NCBI RefSeq assembly: GCF_000482325.1
Contig: NZ_KI535296.1
Span: 386,854 to 450,853, forward strand
Direction: 5' to 3'
Source: Bacillus sp. UNC438CL73TsuS30
Lineage (GTDB): Bacteria; Bacillota; Bacilli; Bacillales; Cytobacillaceae
Length of the DNA stretch: 64,000 nucleotides
Under the pieces are notes generated by a model. The model was given only the letters and a program-made list of their open reading frames with translations, searched no databases and had not been told where the DNA came from. How positions within the stretch are numbered: position 1 is the first letter of the stretch; each line of letters begins with the position of its first letter. Below, piece after piece: positions 43,291 to 51,803 of the stretch. The position numbers and the translations under genes were made by a program.

Positions 43291-43799
43291 TTATCCTGTT
43301 CCTCTTTGCGTGCAGCCCGGTGTGCCAAACGGCTTGATGCAGCGGCAGCAATCGCACCGACAATATCATCAAGGAAGGTGTGGCATTCACCAGTTGATTT
43401 ATCGTTTAAATGAGCAAGGATACCTGGTTTCTGCTTATCAATATAACCGTAATTTGTAAATCCAATTGAACCGTAAACATTCACAATTGATAACGCAATA
43501 ATTTCATCCACACCATAAAGGCTTTCGTCACGTTTAATTATGTCCTGGAGCGGCTCCTCTAATAGGCCTTTTTCCCCCAGCTTATCGAGCTGAATCCCTG
43601 TTAAAATTGCGTTTTGAACCTCGCGCTTTGACAGTACCCGTTCTACGTTGGCAATACAGTCCTCCATTTGTAAATTTTCATGATACTTATTTTGGAGAAA
43701 ATAAACTAAATCGGCAATATCCTGAATTTCAACGCCTCTTTCTTTAATCCATCTTCGAGCGGTTTCTTCAAGAATATCCATTTTTTTGTCTGCTGCCAT
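43284..43799 (-). CDS. yutG: PgpA-domain protein YutG
   Basis: 171 residues, the same family as B. subtilis YutG and related to phosphatidylglycerophosphatase A (PgpA). FTNYGYIDKQKPGILAHLND and the C-terminal TGECHTFLDDIVGAIAAA carry conserved acidic residues. It is more polar than membrane PgpA, and activity is not established. The start is ATG 43799 after AAGGTGATT. Confidence 0.82.
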   Translation of the reverse strand: MAADKKMDILEETARRWIKERGVEIQDIADLVYFLQNKYHENLQMEDCIANVERVLSKREVQNAILTGIQLDKLGEKGLLEEPLQDIIKRDESLYGVDEIIALSIVNVYGSIGFTNYGYIDKQKPGILAHLNDKSTGECHTFLDDIVGAIAAAASSRLAHRAARKEEQDKE

Positions 43800-43966
43800 A
43801 CAATCACCTTTTCTATGAATTTTCACGATTGTTCTCTATATATTATTGATTTTTTCCTTAACATATGCACTTTTTTCAAAAATGAATAGAAAAACGGGAA
43901 CCAACAAGTTTTTAAAGCCCCCTACATATATATAAAGGAAAAAGAGGTTTCGAAAGAGGTGGCGGC

Positions 43967-44977
43967 ATGCTGCAGAAATTACTGGAGAACCAGTATGGAA
44001 TAAAGGTTGAGGAATATCTAAAATTAGATTCTTATGACGCTTTGAGGGGAAATGGCTGGCTTTATTTAGTCTCTAAGCCCGGTGGCAAGGAGGAAACGGA
44101 TATTTCAGAATTGGAGAAAATAGCCGTGCATCTTAGAAACTTTGGAGACCAGCATGTACCAGTTTTCCTTTCATCAAAAGACGGGAATTTGATCACAACC
44201 TGGGAGCAAAATAAATATTGTGTTCTCGCAAACAAGCAGACTGAAAAACCACAAAAAATTAAATTAGGCCGTAAATTGGCCAAATTCCATGAGCGCGGCC
44301 GAAATGTTCCGTTTCAAATTGAAAGAACTAGCAGGATTGGCCAGTGGAAGTCCCTATGGGAAAAGCGCCTGGAACAAATGGAGAAGGTATGGAATGGACA
44401 GTTGTTTCAAACACCGGAGGATGAATTTGAAAAAATGTTTATTGAATCCTTTCCCTACTATTTGGGGTTAACCGAAAATGCCATTCAATACTTAGTGGAT
44501 ACCGAAATTGACGATGAACCAATGGACTTTGATGCTGGGACTGTGTGTCACGAACGGTTTTCAAAAAATTCTTGGGGTAGAAATTATTATATTAAAAATC
44601 CATTTGATTGGGTATTTGACCATCGGAGCAGGGATCTTGCTGAATGGACCAGGGAGCGCTATTTCAGAAACAATCAAACATATGATCAGGAATTAAGACA
44701 GTTTTTCGAAGAATATCAAAGTATTGCTCCATTGTCTTCCTTTTCTTGGCGGCTTTTATATGCTCGTCTATTATTTCCATTACATTATTTTGAGTGTGTT
44801 GAAAATTATTATATTACTCGTTCTGAACAAGATAAAAAGCTTTTGGAGGAGAAATTAAGTAAAATCTTAAGGCAATCAACAGAGTATGAACAATTTCTTG
44901 CGGGCTTTTATCTATTATCAGGAGCTCCCATTAAAAGACTGAATCTTCCACTGCCTGAATGGCTTATGGTAAAATAA
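43967..44977 (+). CDS. yutH: Spore coat-associated protein YutH (CotS/kinase-like family)
   Basis: 336 residues matching B. subtilis YutH (about 339). The fold is that of the CotS/choline-kinase-like group: an N-terminal lobe with strands, then a helical C-lobe where the usual catalytic HGD is replaced by VCHERF and DWVFDHRSRDLAEW stands near the metal-binding Asp. Enzyme activity is doubtful; the family is spore-coat associated. GAGGTGGCGG precedes ATG 43967. CATATATAT at about 43924 could be part of a sporulation promoter, but I cannot assign a good -35. Confidence 0.85.
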   Translation: MLQKLLENQYGIKVEEYLKLDSYDALRGNGWLYLVSKPGGKEETDISELEKIAVHLRNFGDQHVPVFLSSKDGNLITTWEQNKYCVLANKQTEKPQKIKLGRKLAKFHERGRNVPFQIERTSRIGQWKSLWEKRLEQMEKVWNGQLFQTPEDEFEKMFIESFPYYLGLTENAIQYLVDTEIDDEPMDFDAGTVCHERFSKNSWGRNYYIKNPFDWVFDHRSRDLAEWTRERYFRNNQTYDQELRQFFEEYQSIAPLSSFSWRLLYARLLFPLHYFECVENYYITRSEQDKKLLEEKLSKILRQSTEYEQFLAGFYLLSGAPIKRLNLPLPEWLMVK

Positions 44978-45008
44978 TTTTAAAAGTGGGGTAAGAAAGG
45001 AAATACCA

Positions 45009-45977
45009 ATGAAGCCATATATTTATATAACAAGGAAGCTGCCAGAAGAAGTAATAGCGCCGCTTCGGCAAAAATATGAAGTCAAAATGTGGGACCACGA
45101 TGACGTTCCTGTGCCAATGGACATCTTACTAGCGGAAATCAAACAAGCAGATGCCCTATTAACCATGGTATCCGATACGATTGATGAAAAGGTACTAAAT
45201 GAAGCGAATAACCTGAAAATAGTGGCCAATTGTGCTGTTGGGTATGACAATATAGACCTTATGGCGGCGGCTAAAAATAGGGTGATGATTTGTAATACCC
45301 CTGATGTTTTAACAGATACAACGGCAGATCTGACCTTTGCATTAGTAATGGCTGTTTCCCGCAGGGTGGTGGAGGCGGCTGAATTTATTAAAAAGGGACA
45401 ATGGAAAAGCTGGAGTCCGTTTTTATTAGCAGGTCAGGATATTCATCATAAAACACTTGGAATAGTTGGGATGGGGAAAATCGGAGAAGCGGTTGCCAAA
45501 CGTGCGTCCGGATTTGAGATGAACCTCCTCTACCATAATCGAACGAGGAAGCCGGAAATCGAACAGAAACTGGGCACTGTTTATTGTTCGTTTGAGGAAC
45601 TCGTAAAAAAGGCTGATTTTGTCGTCTGTTTAGCACCACTAACCGACGAAACCCAAAATATGTTTACCCGGGAAGTTTTTCAGAAAATGAAGCATTCCGC
45701 CATTTTCGTTAACGCTTCAAGAGGACCCGTTGTCGATGAACAGGCCCTATATGAGGCACTTATTAAAGGAGAAATCGCCGGGGCTGGTTTGGATGTATTT
45801 GAAAAGGAACCGATTGACGACGGGCACCCATTACTTGGGCTTTCAAATGTTGTTGCTCTCCCGCATATCGGAAGCGCAAGTGTAGAAACAAGAACGGCGA
45901 TGATCAATTTATGTATCGCTAATATTGAAGCGGTGTTAGAGGGGAAGCTCCCCTTAACAATGGTGAATAAGAATTAG
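45009..45977 (+). CDS. D-2-hydroxyacid dehydrogenase (glyoxylate/hydroxypyruvate reductase type)
   Basis: 322 residues. NAD(P)-binding GIVGMGKIG; catalytic Arg in NASRGPVVDE, Glu in DVFEKEP and His in LPHIGSAS complete the D-hydroxyacid dehydrogenase triad. It is closest in motif to glyoxylate/glycerate dehydrogenases such as GhrB/YvcT; the true substrate is unproven. Start ATG 45009, 31 nt after yutH. Confidence 0.9.
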   Translation: MKPYIYITRKLPEEVIAPLRQKYEVKMWDHDDVPVPMDILLAEIKQADALLTMVSDTIDEKVLNEANNLKIVANCAVGYDNIDLMAAAKNRVMICNTPDVLTDTTADLTFALVMAVSRRVVEAAEFIKKGQWKSWSPFLLAGQDIHHKTLGIVGMGKIGEAVAKRASGFEMNLLYHNRTRKPEIEQKLGTVYCSFEELVKKADFVVCLAPLTDETQNMFTREVFQKMKHSAIFVNASRGPVVDEQALYEALIKGEIAGAGLDVFEKEPIDDGHPLLGLSNVVALPHIGSASVETRTAMINLCIANIEAVLEGKLPLTMVNKN

Positions 45978-46001
45978 AAGAGCTGTACGAATTCTAAATA
46001 A

Positions 46002-46036
46002 AAAGAGCGATTGCCGATAGGGCAATCGCTATTATT
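46002..46036. terminator. Bidirectional terminator between the dehydrogenase gene and yutI
   Basis: AGCGATTGCC / GGCAATCGCT with a 5-nt loop; TATTATTTTAT on plus and TCTTTTTATT on minus. Confidence 0.87.
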
Positions 46037-46039
46037 TTA

Positions 46040-46276
46040 TTAGAATACTTGTTCAACTTCGACAATTCCAGGAACTTCTTCAAGAAGTGCTCTTTCAATG
46101 CCGGCTTTAAGCGTGATGGTAGAACTTGGGCAGCTGCCGCATGCACCTAATAAACGAAGCTTCACAATACCATCCTCAACATCAACTAATTCACAATCTC
46201 CGCCATCGCGAAGAAGAAATGGTCGTAATTTATCTAATACTTCTTGTACTTGTTCTTTCAATTCTAACTCTTCCAT
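46040..46276 (-). CDS. yutI: NifU-like Fe-S protein YutI (Nfu domain)
   Basis: 78 residues, a lone C-terminal NifU (Nfu) domain. LRPFLLRDGGDCELVDVE and the cluster-binding C-G-S-C in LGACGSCPSSTITL are diagnostic. It carries a [4Fe-4S] cluster to client enzymes after Suf assembly. ATG 46276 sits 9 nt after AAGGAG; ATG 46282, only 3 nt after it, would add two residues. Confidence 0.92.
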   Translation of the reverse strand: MEELELKEQVQEVLDKLRPFLLRDGGDCELVDVEDGIVKLRLLGACGSCPSSTITLKAGIERALLEEVPGIVEVEQVF

Positions 46277-46427
46277 TCCCATCGACTCCTTTCCTAACTA
46301 TATTATAAAGTGATTGACAGTAAAAATCCATTCCGAAGAAACTGGCAAAACACCCATTTAATCATTTTCATTCATTTTTAAGGAATAGATGTTGTAAAAT
46401 AAAAGAAAAAAACAAGGATGAGTCAAA

Positions 46428-46754
46428 ATGGAACATAATCAAGTAGAAATTATATTATACGGAGCAGAGCAGCTTTGCCCAAGCTGTGTAAATCTCCCCT
46501 CATCGAAAGAAACATTTGAATGGCTTGAGGCTGCTATTGCACGGAAATTTCCGGAACAGCCCTTTAAAATGACTTATGTAGATATTCATTTTCCGCCTGC
46601 AGAGCCTGAAAAGCAAAGTTTCGCTCAAAAAGTGATTGAAGAGGATATGTTTTATCCTGTGGTTGTCATCAAGGACAAAGTGGTCGGCGAAGGAAATCCG
46701 CGGTTAAAAACGATTTTTTCCGAGCTTGAAAAGTATGGATACAAAGCGGTTTAA
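46428..46754 (+). CDS. yuzD: YuzD-family thioredoxin-like protein (DUF1462)
   Basis: 108 residues with a thioredoxin-like fold. The C-P-S-C motif in AEQLCPSCVNLPSS is followed by FYPVVVIKDKVVGEGNPRLK. It matches YuzD/DUF1462, encoded beside yutI across bacilli, suggesting a thiol role linked to Fe-S delivery. The start is ATG 46428 with an AAGGATG site. Confidence 0.87.
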   Translation: MEHNQVEIILYGAEQLCPSCVNLPSSKETFEWLEAAIARKFPEQPFKMTYVDIHFPPAEPEKQSFAQKVIEEDMFYPVVVIKDKVVGEGNPRLKTIFSELEKYGYKAV

Positions 46755-46758
46755 ACAA

Positions 46759-46800
46759 AAGAAGGGGATGATCCATTTATCTGGACATCCCCTTCTTTTC
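46759..46800. terminator. Bidirectional terminator between yuzD and yutJ
   Basis: AAGAAGGGGATG / CATCCCCTTCTT with a 15-nt loop, T residues on both sides. Confidence 0.87.
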
Positions 46801-46806
46801 ATGCCA

Positions 46807-47874
46807 TTATCCATTATGATATTTGTACATCCATAAGATACCGGATTTGATCAGGCGCGCAACACGTCCTGTAATTGCTGAATTACCCATCATTCCAAAT
46901 CCTTGTTTCTTCCCTAGGGATCCGAGTATGCCTTTTAATTTGATTGGAGGGAACGATGCTGGCGGTTCTTCACCATTCCAACGTTTTCTCAATACCTCCA
47001 CAATTTGCTCTGCTTGCCCTTCCGCTAATTGTGCACTTGGTGCATGAGGAAGGCTTGCGCAGTCACCGAGGATATAAATATGCTCATCCGTTTTCAGGTT
47101 GTGTTGAGGAGTAAGGACCACTCTCCCCATATTATCTTTTTCCTCAGGAAAATCACGAACAATTTTATTTGCTTGAATTCCAGCTGTCCAAACGATGACA
47201 TCACAATCAATCGGTTCATCATGGTTATATAATCTTGTTTCTTCCACCTTTGTTATATTGGAATTGTTGATAATTTCAACGTTATGCCTATTAAACCAAT
47301 TTTCAACATATTTACTCAGGCGGTCAGGAAAGGATGATAGAATGTGCTTTCCCCTGTCAAACAACTTAATTTGAAGGTCATCTCGGCTTTCACTTAATTC
47401 ACTGGCAAGCTCTACGCCGCTAAGACCAGCTCCGACAATGCTGACCACTGATCCGGGAGGAAGATTATTTAAAACAGAATAAGTTTCACGGGACTTTCCA
47501 ATGCTTTGAATACTGTAAGTAAATTCATCTGCCCCAGGCACACCATGATACTTGTCCTCACAGCCAAGTCCTATAATTAAATCATCGTAGTTTATTGGTT
47601 CATCATCTTTTAAAAGAACCTTTTTTTCTTCTCTTGCGATTCCGGTAACTTCACCAAACTTTATCTTTAACCGAGGATGTTCAGGAAAACAAACACGAAC
47701 CTCTTTATCGGAAATGGTTCCTGCTGCTAAAGCATAGTATTCGGTTTTAAGACAGTGGTATGGGACTCGGTCAACAAGTGTAATCGTTACGTCTTCCGGA
47801 AGATTATTCGGAAGGAGTTCACTAAGAATTTTCATTCCGCCGTATCCTCCGCCAAGAATTACCAGGTTTTTCAT
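46807..47874 (-). CDS. yutJ: NADH dehydrogenase-like flavoprotein YutJ
   Basis: A 355-residue FAD/NAD(P) two-Rossmann oxidoreductase of the NDH-2 family. GGGYGGMK at residue 8 binds FAD, VGAGLSGVELASEL binds NAD, and IYILGDCAS is the conserved FAD-binding tail motif. The same length as B. subtilis YutJ. It may feed electrons from NADH to quinone or another acceptor. Start ATG 47874 with a GGGG-type site; single gene. Confidence 0.9.
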   Translation of the reverse strand: MKNLVILGGGYGGMKILSELLPNNLPEDVTITLVDRVPYHCLKTEYYALAAGTISDKEVRVCFPEHPRLKIKFGEVTGIAREEKKVLLKDDEPINYDDLIIGLGCEDKYHGVPGADEFTYSIQSIGKSRETYSVLNNLPPGSVVSIVGAGLSGVELASELSESRDDLQIKLFDRGKHILSSFPDRLSKYVENWFNRHNVEIINNSNITKVEETRLYNHDEPIDCDVIVWTAGIQANKIVRDFPEEKDNMGRVVLTPQHNLKTDEHIYILGDCASLPHAPSAQLAEGQAEQIVEVLRKRWNGEEPPASFPPIKLKGILGSLGKKQGFGMMGNSAITGRVARLIKSGILWMYKYHNG

Positions 47875-48066
47875 TTTAAAATTTCCCCTTTTTACAAAAC
47901 AATTGTATTCCTATTTTTAATGTTCCTTTTTTTATCAATTTATTGCACGTAGAATATAGCAATAAATTGAAATCAAGGATTTAATGGTTTATGAAGTCAA
48001 CAGTAATTTCACACAATTACGAGTATAGCTAAGAAATGACGAAATAACAACAATTTTCATGTATTC

Positions 48067-48095
48067 TTGACAAAATGAATGCACTTTGCTATTTG
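48067..48095 (+). promoter_or_regulatory. Candidate SigA promoter of yuzB
   Basis: Consensus TTGACA, 17 nt, then TGC-TATTTG: a good -35, a weak -10. The rest of 47875-48146 shows no gene. Confidence 0.5.
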
Positions 48096-48146
48096 ACGAT
48101 ATTTCTTAAAAAGAGTACGATTAGTAGGTATGAAGAGGTGAAACCA

Positions 48147-48386
48147 TTGATTAAACCAATTATTGAATTTTGTATAAGCAACTTAGCAAATGGCGCACAG
48201 CGGGCGTTTGAAATATTAGAAAAAGATCCTAATTTGGATATTATCGAATATGGTTGTCTAGGGTATTGTGGAAAGTGTGCGATGACACTTTATGCACTTG
48301 TTAATGGGGAAGTAGTAAGTGGAAAAACTCCGGAAGATCTTGTAGATAATATTTATCAATACTTGGAAGAAAATCCAATGTTTTGA
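48147..48386 (+). CDS. yuzB: YuzB family protein (DUF1450)
   Basis: 79 residues, with FCISNLANGA, then C-L-G-Y-C-G-K-C (YGCLGYCGKCAM), a compact four-cysteine-type metal or redox site. Matches YuzB/DUF1450, which lies next to yutJ in Bacillus; the pairing suggests a redox or metal role, not demonstrated. The start is TTG 48147 after AAGAGGTG; an in-frame ATG 48075 would overlap the promoter. Confidence 0.87.
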   Translation: MIKPIIEFCISNLANGAQRAFEILEKDPNLDIIEYGCLGYCGKCAMTLYALVNGEVVSGKTPEDLVDNIYQYLEENPMF

Positions 48387-48452
48387 GAAAGGCAAAGCCT
48401 TGTTCAGCCCCGACAAGAAACCTTAGAGAGGCTAGGCAATGGAGCTAGATAA
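48387..48452. repeat. Probable dispersed repeat fragment after yuzB
   Basis: Three small hairpins in a row: AAGGCaaaGCCTT, CTTGT-N9-ACAAG and CCTTAG-N4-CTAGG, ending in GGAGCTAGA. The words CTTGTTCAGCCCCGACAAG and GGAGCTAGA recall a known dispersed Bacillus intergenic repeat; this is from memory and unverified. Confidence 0.45.
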
Positions 48453-48456
48453 TAAA

Positions 48457-48486
48457 GAAAGGAGCGTGAACCGCTCCTTTTTTTAT
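48457..48486 (+). terminator. Terminator of yuzB
   Basis: AAAGGAGCG / CGCTCCTTT with a 5-nt loop, followed by a long T-run. Confidence 0.9.
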
Positions 48487-48580
48487 TTTTTATCATATAA
48501 TAGTTAGTATAGACGATTTGTTGTGCCAGTAATCTGAAGTGGATATACTATATTAAAAAGCTTAAAAAGGGGGAACTAGA

Positions 48581-48946
48581 ATGAGTAATGAGGTTGTTAT
48601 TTTAACCGAGGCAGCTGCCATGCAAATTAAAGATATGATGAAGCAAAATGAAGAAGAAGGAGCCCTTTTACGTGTGGGTGTCAAAGGCGGGGGCTGCAGC
48701 GGCTTATCTTATGGTATGGGATTTGATCATGAAGTAAAGGAAGATGATCTACATTTCGAACTGCATGGAATTCAAATCCTCGTCGATAAAGAAAGTGCTC
48801 CTATTTTGCAAGGAACAAAAATTGATTATAAACAATCGATGATGGGCGGCGGATTTACGATTGAAAATCCGAATGCTATTGCCTCGTGCGGTTGTGGATC
48901 TTCTTTCCGAACAGCAACGGCTGCAGGTTCACCTGAGGAATGTTAG
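48581..48946 (+). CDS. sufA: A-type Fe-S carrier SufA (YutM, HesB/IscA family)
   Basis: 121 residues. The three cluster ligands C39, C103 and C105 (GGGCSGLSY and ASCGCGSSF) are in place. It carries Fe-S clusters from the SufBCD scaffold to apoproteins. Same length as B. subtilis SufA/YutM. AAGGGGG precedes ATG 48581. With yutI it forms the delivery side of Fe-S assembly in this window. Confidence 0.95.
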   Translation: MSNEVVILTEAAAMQIKDMMKQNEEEGALLRVGVKGGGCSGLSYGMGFDHEVKEDDLHFELHGIQILVDKESAPILQGTKIDYKQSMMGGGFTIENPNAIASCGCGSSFRTATAAGSPEEC

Positions 48947-48956
48947 GATTTAAAGG

Positions 48957-48990
48957 GAAAAGGCGTCCGCTTAACGGACGCCTTGTAAGA
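48957..48990. terminator. Bidirectional terminator between sufA and yumC
   Basis: AAGGCGTCCG / CGGACGCCTT with a 5-nt loop. The minus side continues into TTTTCCC; the plus side has a weak T-run. Confidence 0.8.
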
Positions 48991-49989
48991 CTATTGATTA
49001 AACATCGAAGAACTGTGTAATGGCTGAACCTTTGCTTTTGGGTCAATATATGATTTTGCGTTGTTAACGGCAGTGGGTGCCTCACCAAATCCACAGGCAA
49101 TTAATTTCACTTTCCCATCATACGTGCAAATGTCCCCTGCAGCATAAATTCCCGGTACATTTGTTTCCATTTTAGAGTTGACTAAAATCGAATTCTTTTC
49201 AATTTGCAGGCCCCACTCTTTTATCGGTCCAAGAGATGACACAAAACCATAATTACAAATGACGGCGTCAACATTAATGGTAACCTTTTCTTCACCGTTC
49301 ACACTTTCAAGAATAACTTGCTTAATTCCGGAATGGTCTCCAATTAATTCTGCAGGAACATAGGGAGTTTTTACATTAACCTTTGAATTGAATAAGTTTT
49401 TAACACTATGTTCATGGGCTCGAAATTTGTCTCTGCGGTGAACAATCGTCACTTTTTCTGCTATCGGTTCCAACATTAAGGCCCAATCCACTGCGGAATC
49501 TCCTCCGCCAAATACTACTACTTTTTGACCGGCAAATTTATTTAAATCTTCGATAAAATAATGGAGGTTTTTCCGTTCATACTGTGCAGCACTTTCTAGT
49601 TCTAAGCGGCGAGGCTGGAATGCACCGTTTCCTGCCGTAATTACCACAGTTTTTGAATAATGAACTTCAGCATTTGTTGTTAATTTAAAAATACCGTTTT
49701 CTAGCTTTTCTAACTTTTCAACAGATTGTTCAAGCACAACCACTGGATCAAATTTCGCCATTTGCTCTTTTAGGTTATTTACCAATTCTTGAGCACGAAT
49801 TTTTGGAAAACCGGCAACATCATAGATATATTTTTCAGGGTATAGCGCTGACAATTGACCGCCAAGTTGTGGTAAGCTCTCAATGATTTTCACTGAAGCT
49901 TGTCGCATCCCTCCGTAAAACGCGGTAAATAAACCAACAGGACCTCCCCCGATAATGGTGAGATCGAATACCTTTTGATCATCTTGCAC
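48991..49989 (-). CDS. yumC: Ferredoxin/flavodoxin-NADP+ reductase YumC
   Basis: A 332-residue thioredoxin-reductase-like FNR: FAD motif IIGGGPVGLF, NADPH motif VVFGGGDSAVDWA and tail motif YAAGDICTYDG; it lacks the CxxC of thioredoxin reductase. It passes electrons from NADPH to ferredoxin or flavodoxin. The exact length of B. subtilis YumC is obtained with GTG 49989, which follows GGGGG by 7 nt; an in-frame start at 50031 has no site. Confidence 0.93.
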   Translation of the reverse strand: MQDDQKVFDLTIIGGGPVGLFTAFYGGMRQASVKIIESLPQLGGQLSALYPEKYIYDVAGFPKIRAQELVNNLKEQMAKFDPVVVLEQSVEKLEKLENGIFKLTTNAEVHYSKTVVITAGNGAFQPRRLELESAAQYERKNLHYFIEDLNKFAGQKVVVFGGGDSAVDWALMLEPIAEKVTIVHRRDKFRAHEHSVKNLFNSKVNVKTPYVPAELIGDHSGIKQVILESVNGEEKVTINVDAVICNYGFVSSLGPIKEWGLQIEKNSILVNSKMETNVPGIYAAGDICTYDGKVKLIACGFGEAPTAVNNAKSYIDPKAKVQPLHSSSMFNQ

Positions 49990-50176
49990 TATGAATCCCC
50001 CCCAGGTAGGTAGTAACAATCTCCATCCCAATCATACCATAAAAATATTAAATGCTCACTTGAATTGCAAGGAATATTCGCCCAATTGGCAATAGTGCAT
50101 TATTTTTTACCTTAGTTGGATTACATGAATAGTAAATGTTCAAACTATAATTATGTTAAATAAATTAAAAAACCGC

Positions 50177-50205
50177 TTGAAAACTAGATGAAAATGGAAT
50201 AAGAT
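50177..50205 (+). promoter_or_regulatory. SigA promoter of the type II NADH dehydrogenase gene
   Basis: TTGAAA, 17 nt, then TAAGAT. It predicts a 5' leader of roughly 290 nt before the start at 50501. Confidence 0.55.
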
Positions 50206-50218
50206 GAATTGTGTATAT

Positions 50219-50240
50219 ATTGTTACTATTATGTGACAAT
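50219..50240. promoter_or_regulatory. Operator-like dyad just downstream of the ndh promoter
   Basis: ATTGTTAC, 6 nt TATTAT, then GTGACAAT: one mismatch in an 8+8 dyad. The core TTGT...ACAA is reminiscent of the Rex redox-repressor site (TTGTGA-N6-TCACAA), but the spacing is 2 bp longer. Its position at about +8 to +29 suits a repressor. Confidence 0.45.
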
Positions 50241-50375
50241 ATCAGAACATTGTTTAATTAAGAGAGTTTATAAAAACAGGAATATTAATGTGCATCCTAC
50301 TGTAATGAGAAGTAGCTGCTGTTTTCTTTGTACCTATTCGTGAAAAATATCACAAAGATTTCGCCTTGTAAACCT

Positions 50376-50444
50376 AAAGAAATCTGTCGATTGGCAAGCG
50401 CCAGAGGCGTAGTTGCGCTTTCGACAAATAAAAACAAAGAAATC
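50376..50444. other. Hairpin element flanked by 9-bp direct repeats in the ndh leader
   Basis: AAAGAAATC occurs at 50376-50384 and 50436-50444. Between them is a hairpin with arms TGTCGA (50385) / TCGACA (50421) and inner AAGCGC (50396) / GCGCTT (50415). It is either a structured leader RNA or a tiny mobile (MITE-like) insertion with target duplication. The rest of 50241-50375 is plain AT-rich leader. Confidence 0.5.
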
Positions 50445-50500
50445 AGTGGATGATAAGGCAAAAGGTTCATTAAATTAAAATAAAGGTGGAAGTGATTACT

Positions 50501-51718
50501 TTGAGAAAGCCAAAAATTGTTATTGTCGGGGCAGGATATGGCGGACTTATGACAACAGTTCGTTTGCAAAAATTATTAGGTGTGAATGAAGCGGAAATCG
50601 TGTTAATTAATAAAAATGATTATCACTACGAAACTACATGGTTACATGAAGCATCAGCAGGCACATTACACCATGATAAAGTGCGCTATGATATCCGCAA
50701 TGTAGTGGATCGCAGTAAAGTTGAGTTTATTCAAGATACAGTTGTCGAAATCAATAAGGAAGAAAAGAAAGTAATTTTAGAAAATGATCAAGTCAATTAT
50801 GATTACCTGGTTATTGCGCTTGGCGGAGAACCAGAAACATTTGGAATTAAAGGGTTAAAAGAATATGCATTTGGCATTACCAATGTCAATTCCTCTCGTC
50901 AATTACGGGAGCATATTGAGTACCAATTTGCTACGTACAATATGGAAGAAGAAAAGAATGATAATCGCTTATCTATTGTAGTTGGCGGTGCCGGATTTAC
51001 GGGGATTGAATTCCTTGGCGAATTAACGAACCGTATTCCAGAGCTTTGCCAGGAATATGATGTGGATTTCCAAAAGGTTAGAATTACTTGCGTGGAGGCA
51101 GCCCCAACTGTTCTTCCAGGCTTTGATCCGGAATTAGTTAGCTACGCAGTTTCTCAACTAGAGCGGAGAGGCGTAGAGTTTTTAATCGGTACTGCGATTA
51201 AAGAAGCTACTCCTGAAGGGATTTTTGTCGGTAAAGGCGATGAGGAGCCTTATGAAATTAAGGCTGGAACTGTCGTTTGGGCTGCAGGTGTACGTGGAAA
51301 TGCCATTATTGAAAAATCTGGTTTTGAGGCAATGCGAGGCCGCGTGAAAGTACAACCGGATCTTCGTGTTCCGGGATTTGATGATGTATTTATTATTGGT
51401 GACAGCTCACTTGTTATTAATGAAGAGATTAACCGTCCATATCCTCCGACTGCACAAATTGCCATGCAACAGGGTGAAGTAGTTGCTAAAAACATTGCAG
51501 CACTTGTTCGAAATAAAGCAGAGCTTGAAAACTTTACCTTTGATAATAAAGGTACTGTTTGTTCCCTCGGTGAAGATGATGCGATTGGTGTAGTATTTGG
51601 TAAAAAAGTGACTGGTTCAAAAGCAGCCTTCATGAAAAAAGTGGTTGATAACCGGGCCCTTTATATGATTGGCGGTACATCATTAGTACTGAAAAAAGGG
51701 AAGTTGAACTTCTTTTGA
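50501..51718 (+). CDS. yumB: Type II NADH dehydrogenase (YumB/Ndh family)
   Basis: 405 residues. FAD motif VIVGAGYGGLM, NADH motif VVGGAGFTGIEFLGEL and the terminal FAD motif DVFIIGDSS, plus AQIAMQQGEVVAKNI, which is NDH-2 typical. A single-subunit membrane-surface enzyme that oxidises NADH and reduces menaquinone without pumping protons. TTG 50501 follows GGTGGAAGTGATT; GTG 50486, 15 nt upstream, is the alternative. The upstream dyad suggests redox control. Confidence 0.9.
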   Translation: MRKPKIVIVGAGYGGLMTTVRLQKLLGVNEAEIVLINKNDYHYETTWLHEASAGTLHHDKVRYDIRNVVDRSKVEFIQDTVVEINKEEKKVILENDQVNYDYLVIALGGEPETFGIKGLKEYAFGITNVNSSRQLREHIEYQFATYNMEEEKNDNRLSIVVGGAGFTGIEFLGELTNRIPELCQEYDVDFQKVRITCVEAAPTVLPGFDPELVSYAVSQLERRGVEFLIGTAIKEATPEGIFVGKGDEEPYEIKAGTVVWAAGVRGNAIIEKSGFEAMRGRVKVQPDLRVPGFDDVFIIGDSSLVINEEINRPYPPTAQIAMQQGEVVAKNIAALVRNKAELENFTFDNKGTVCSLGEDDAIGVVFGKKVTGSKAAFMKKVVDNRALYMIGGTSLVLKKGKLNFF

Positions 51719-51732
51719 TAAAATTTTTTAAC

Positions 51733-51762
51733 AAAAGGGCAGAAGAATTCTGCCCTTTTTTC
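51733..51762 (+). terminator. Terminator of yumB
   Basis: AAAAGGGCAGAA / TTCTGCCCTTTT around a short loop, followed by T residues. Confidence 0.92.
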
Positions 51763-51803
51763 ATATCATTTCATTTCATGGAATTGTGATTTAGGAGGTT
51801 CTC

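Noticed and set aside
50241..50375. T-box or other known riboswitch in the ndh leader
   Set aside because: No T-box motif, specifier loop or known aptamer core is visible.
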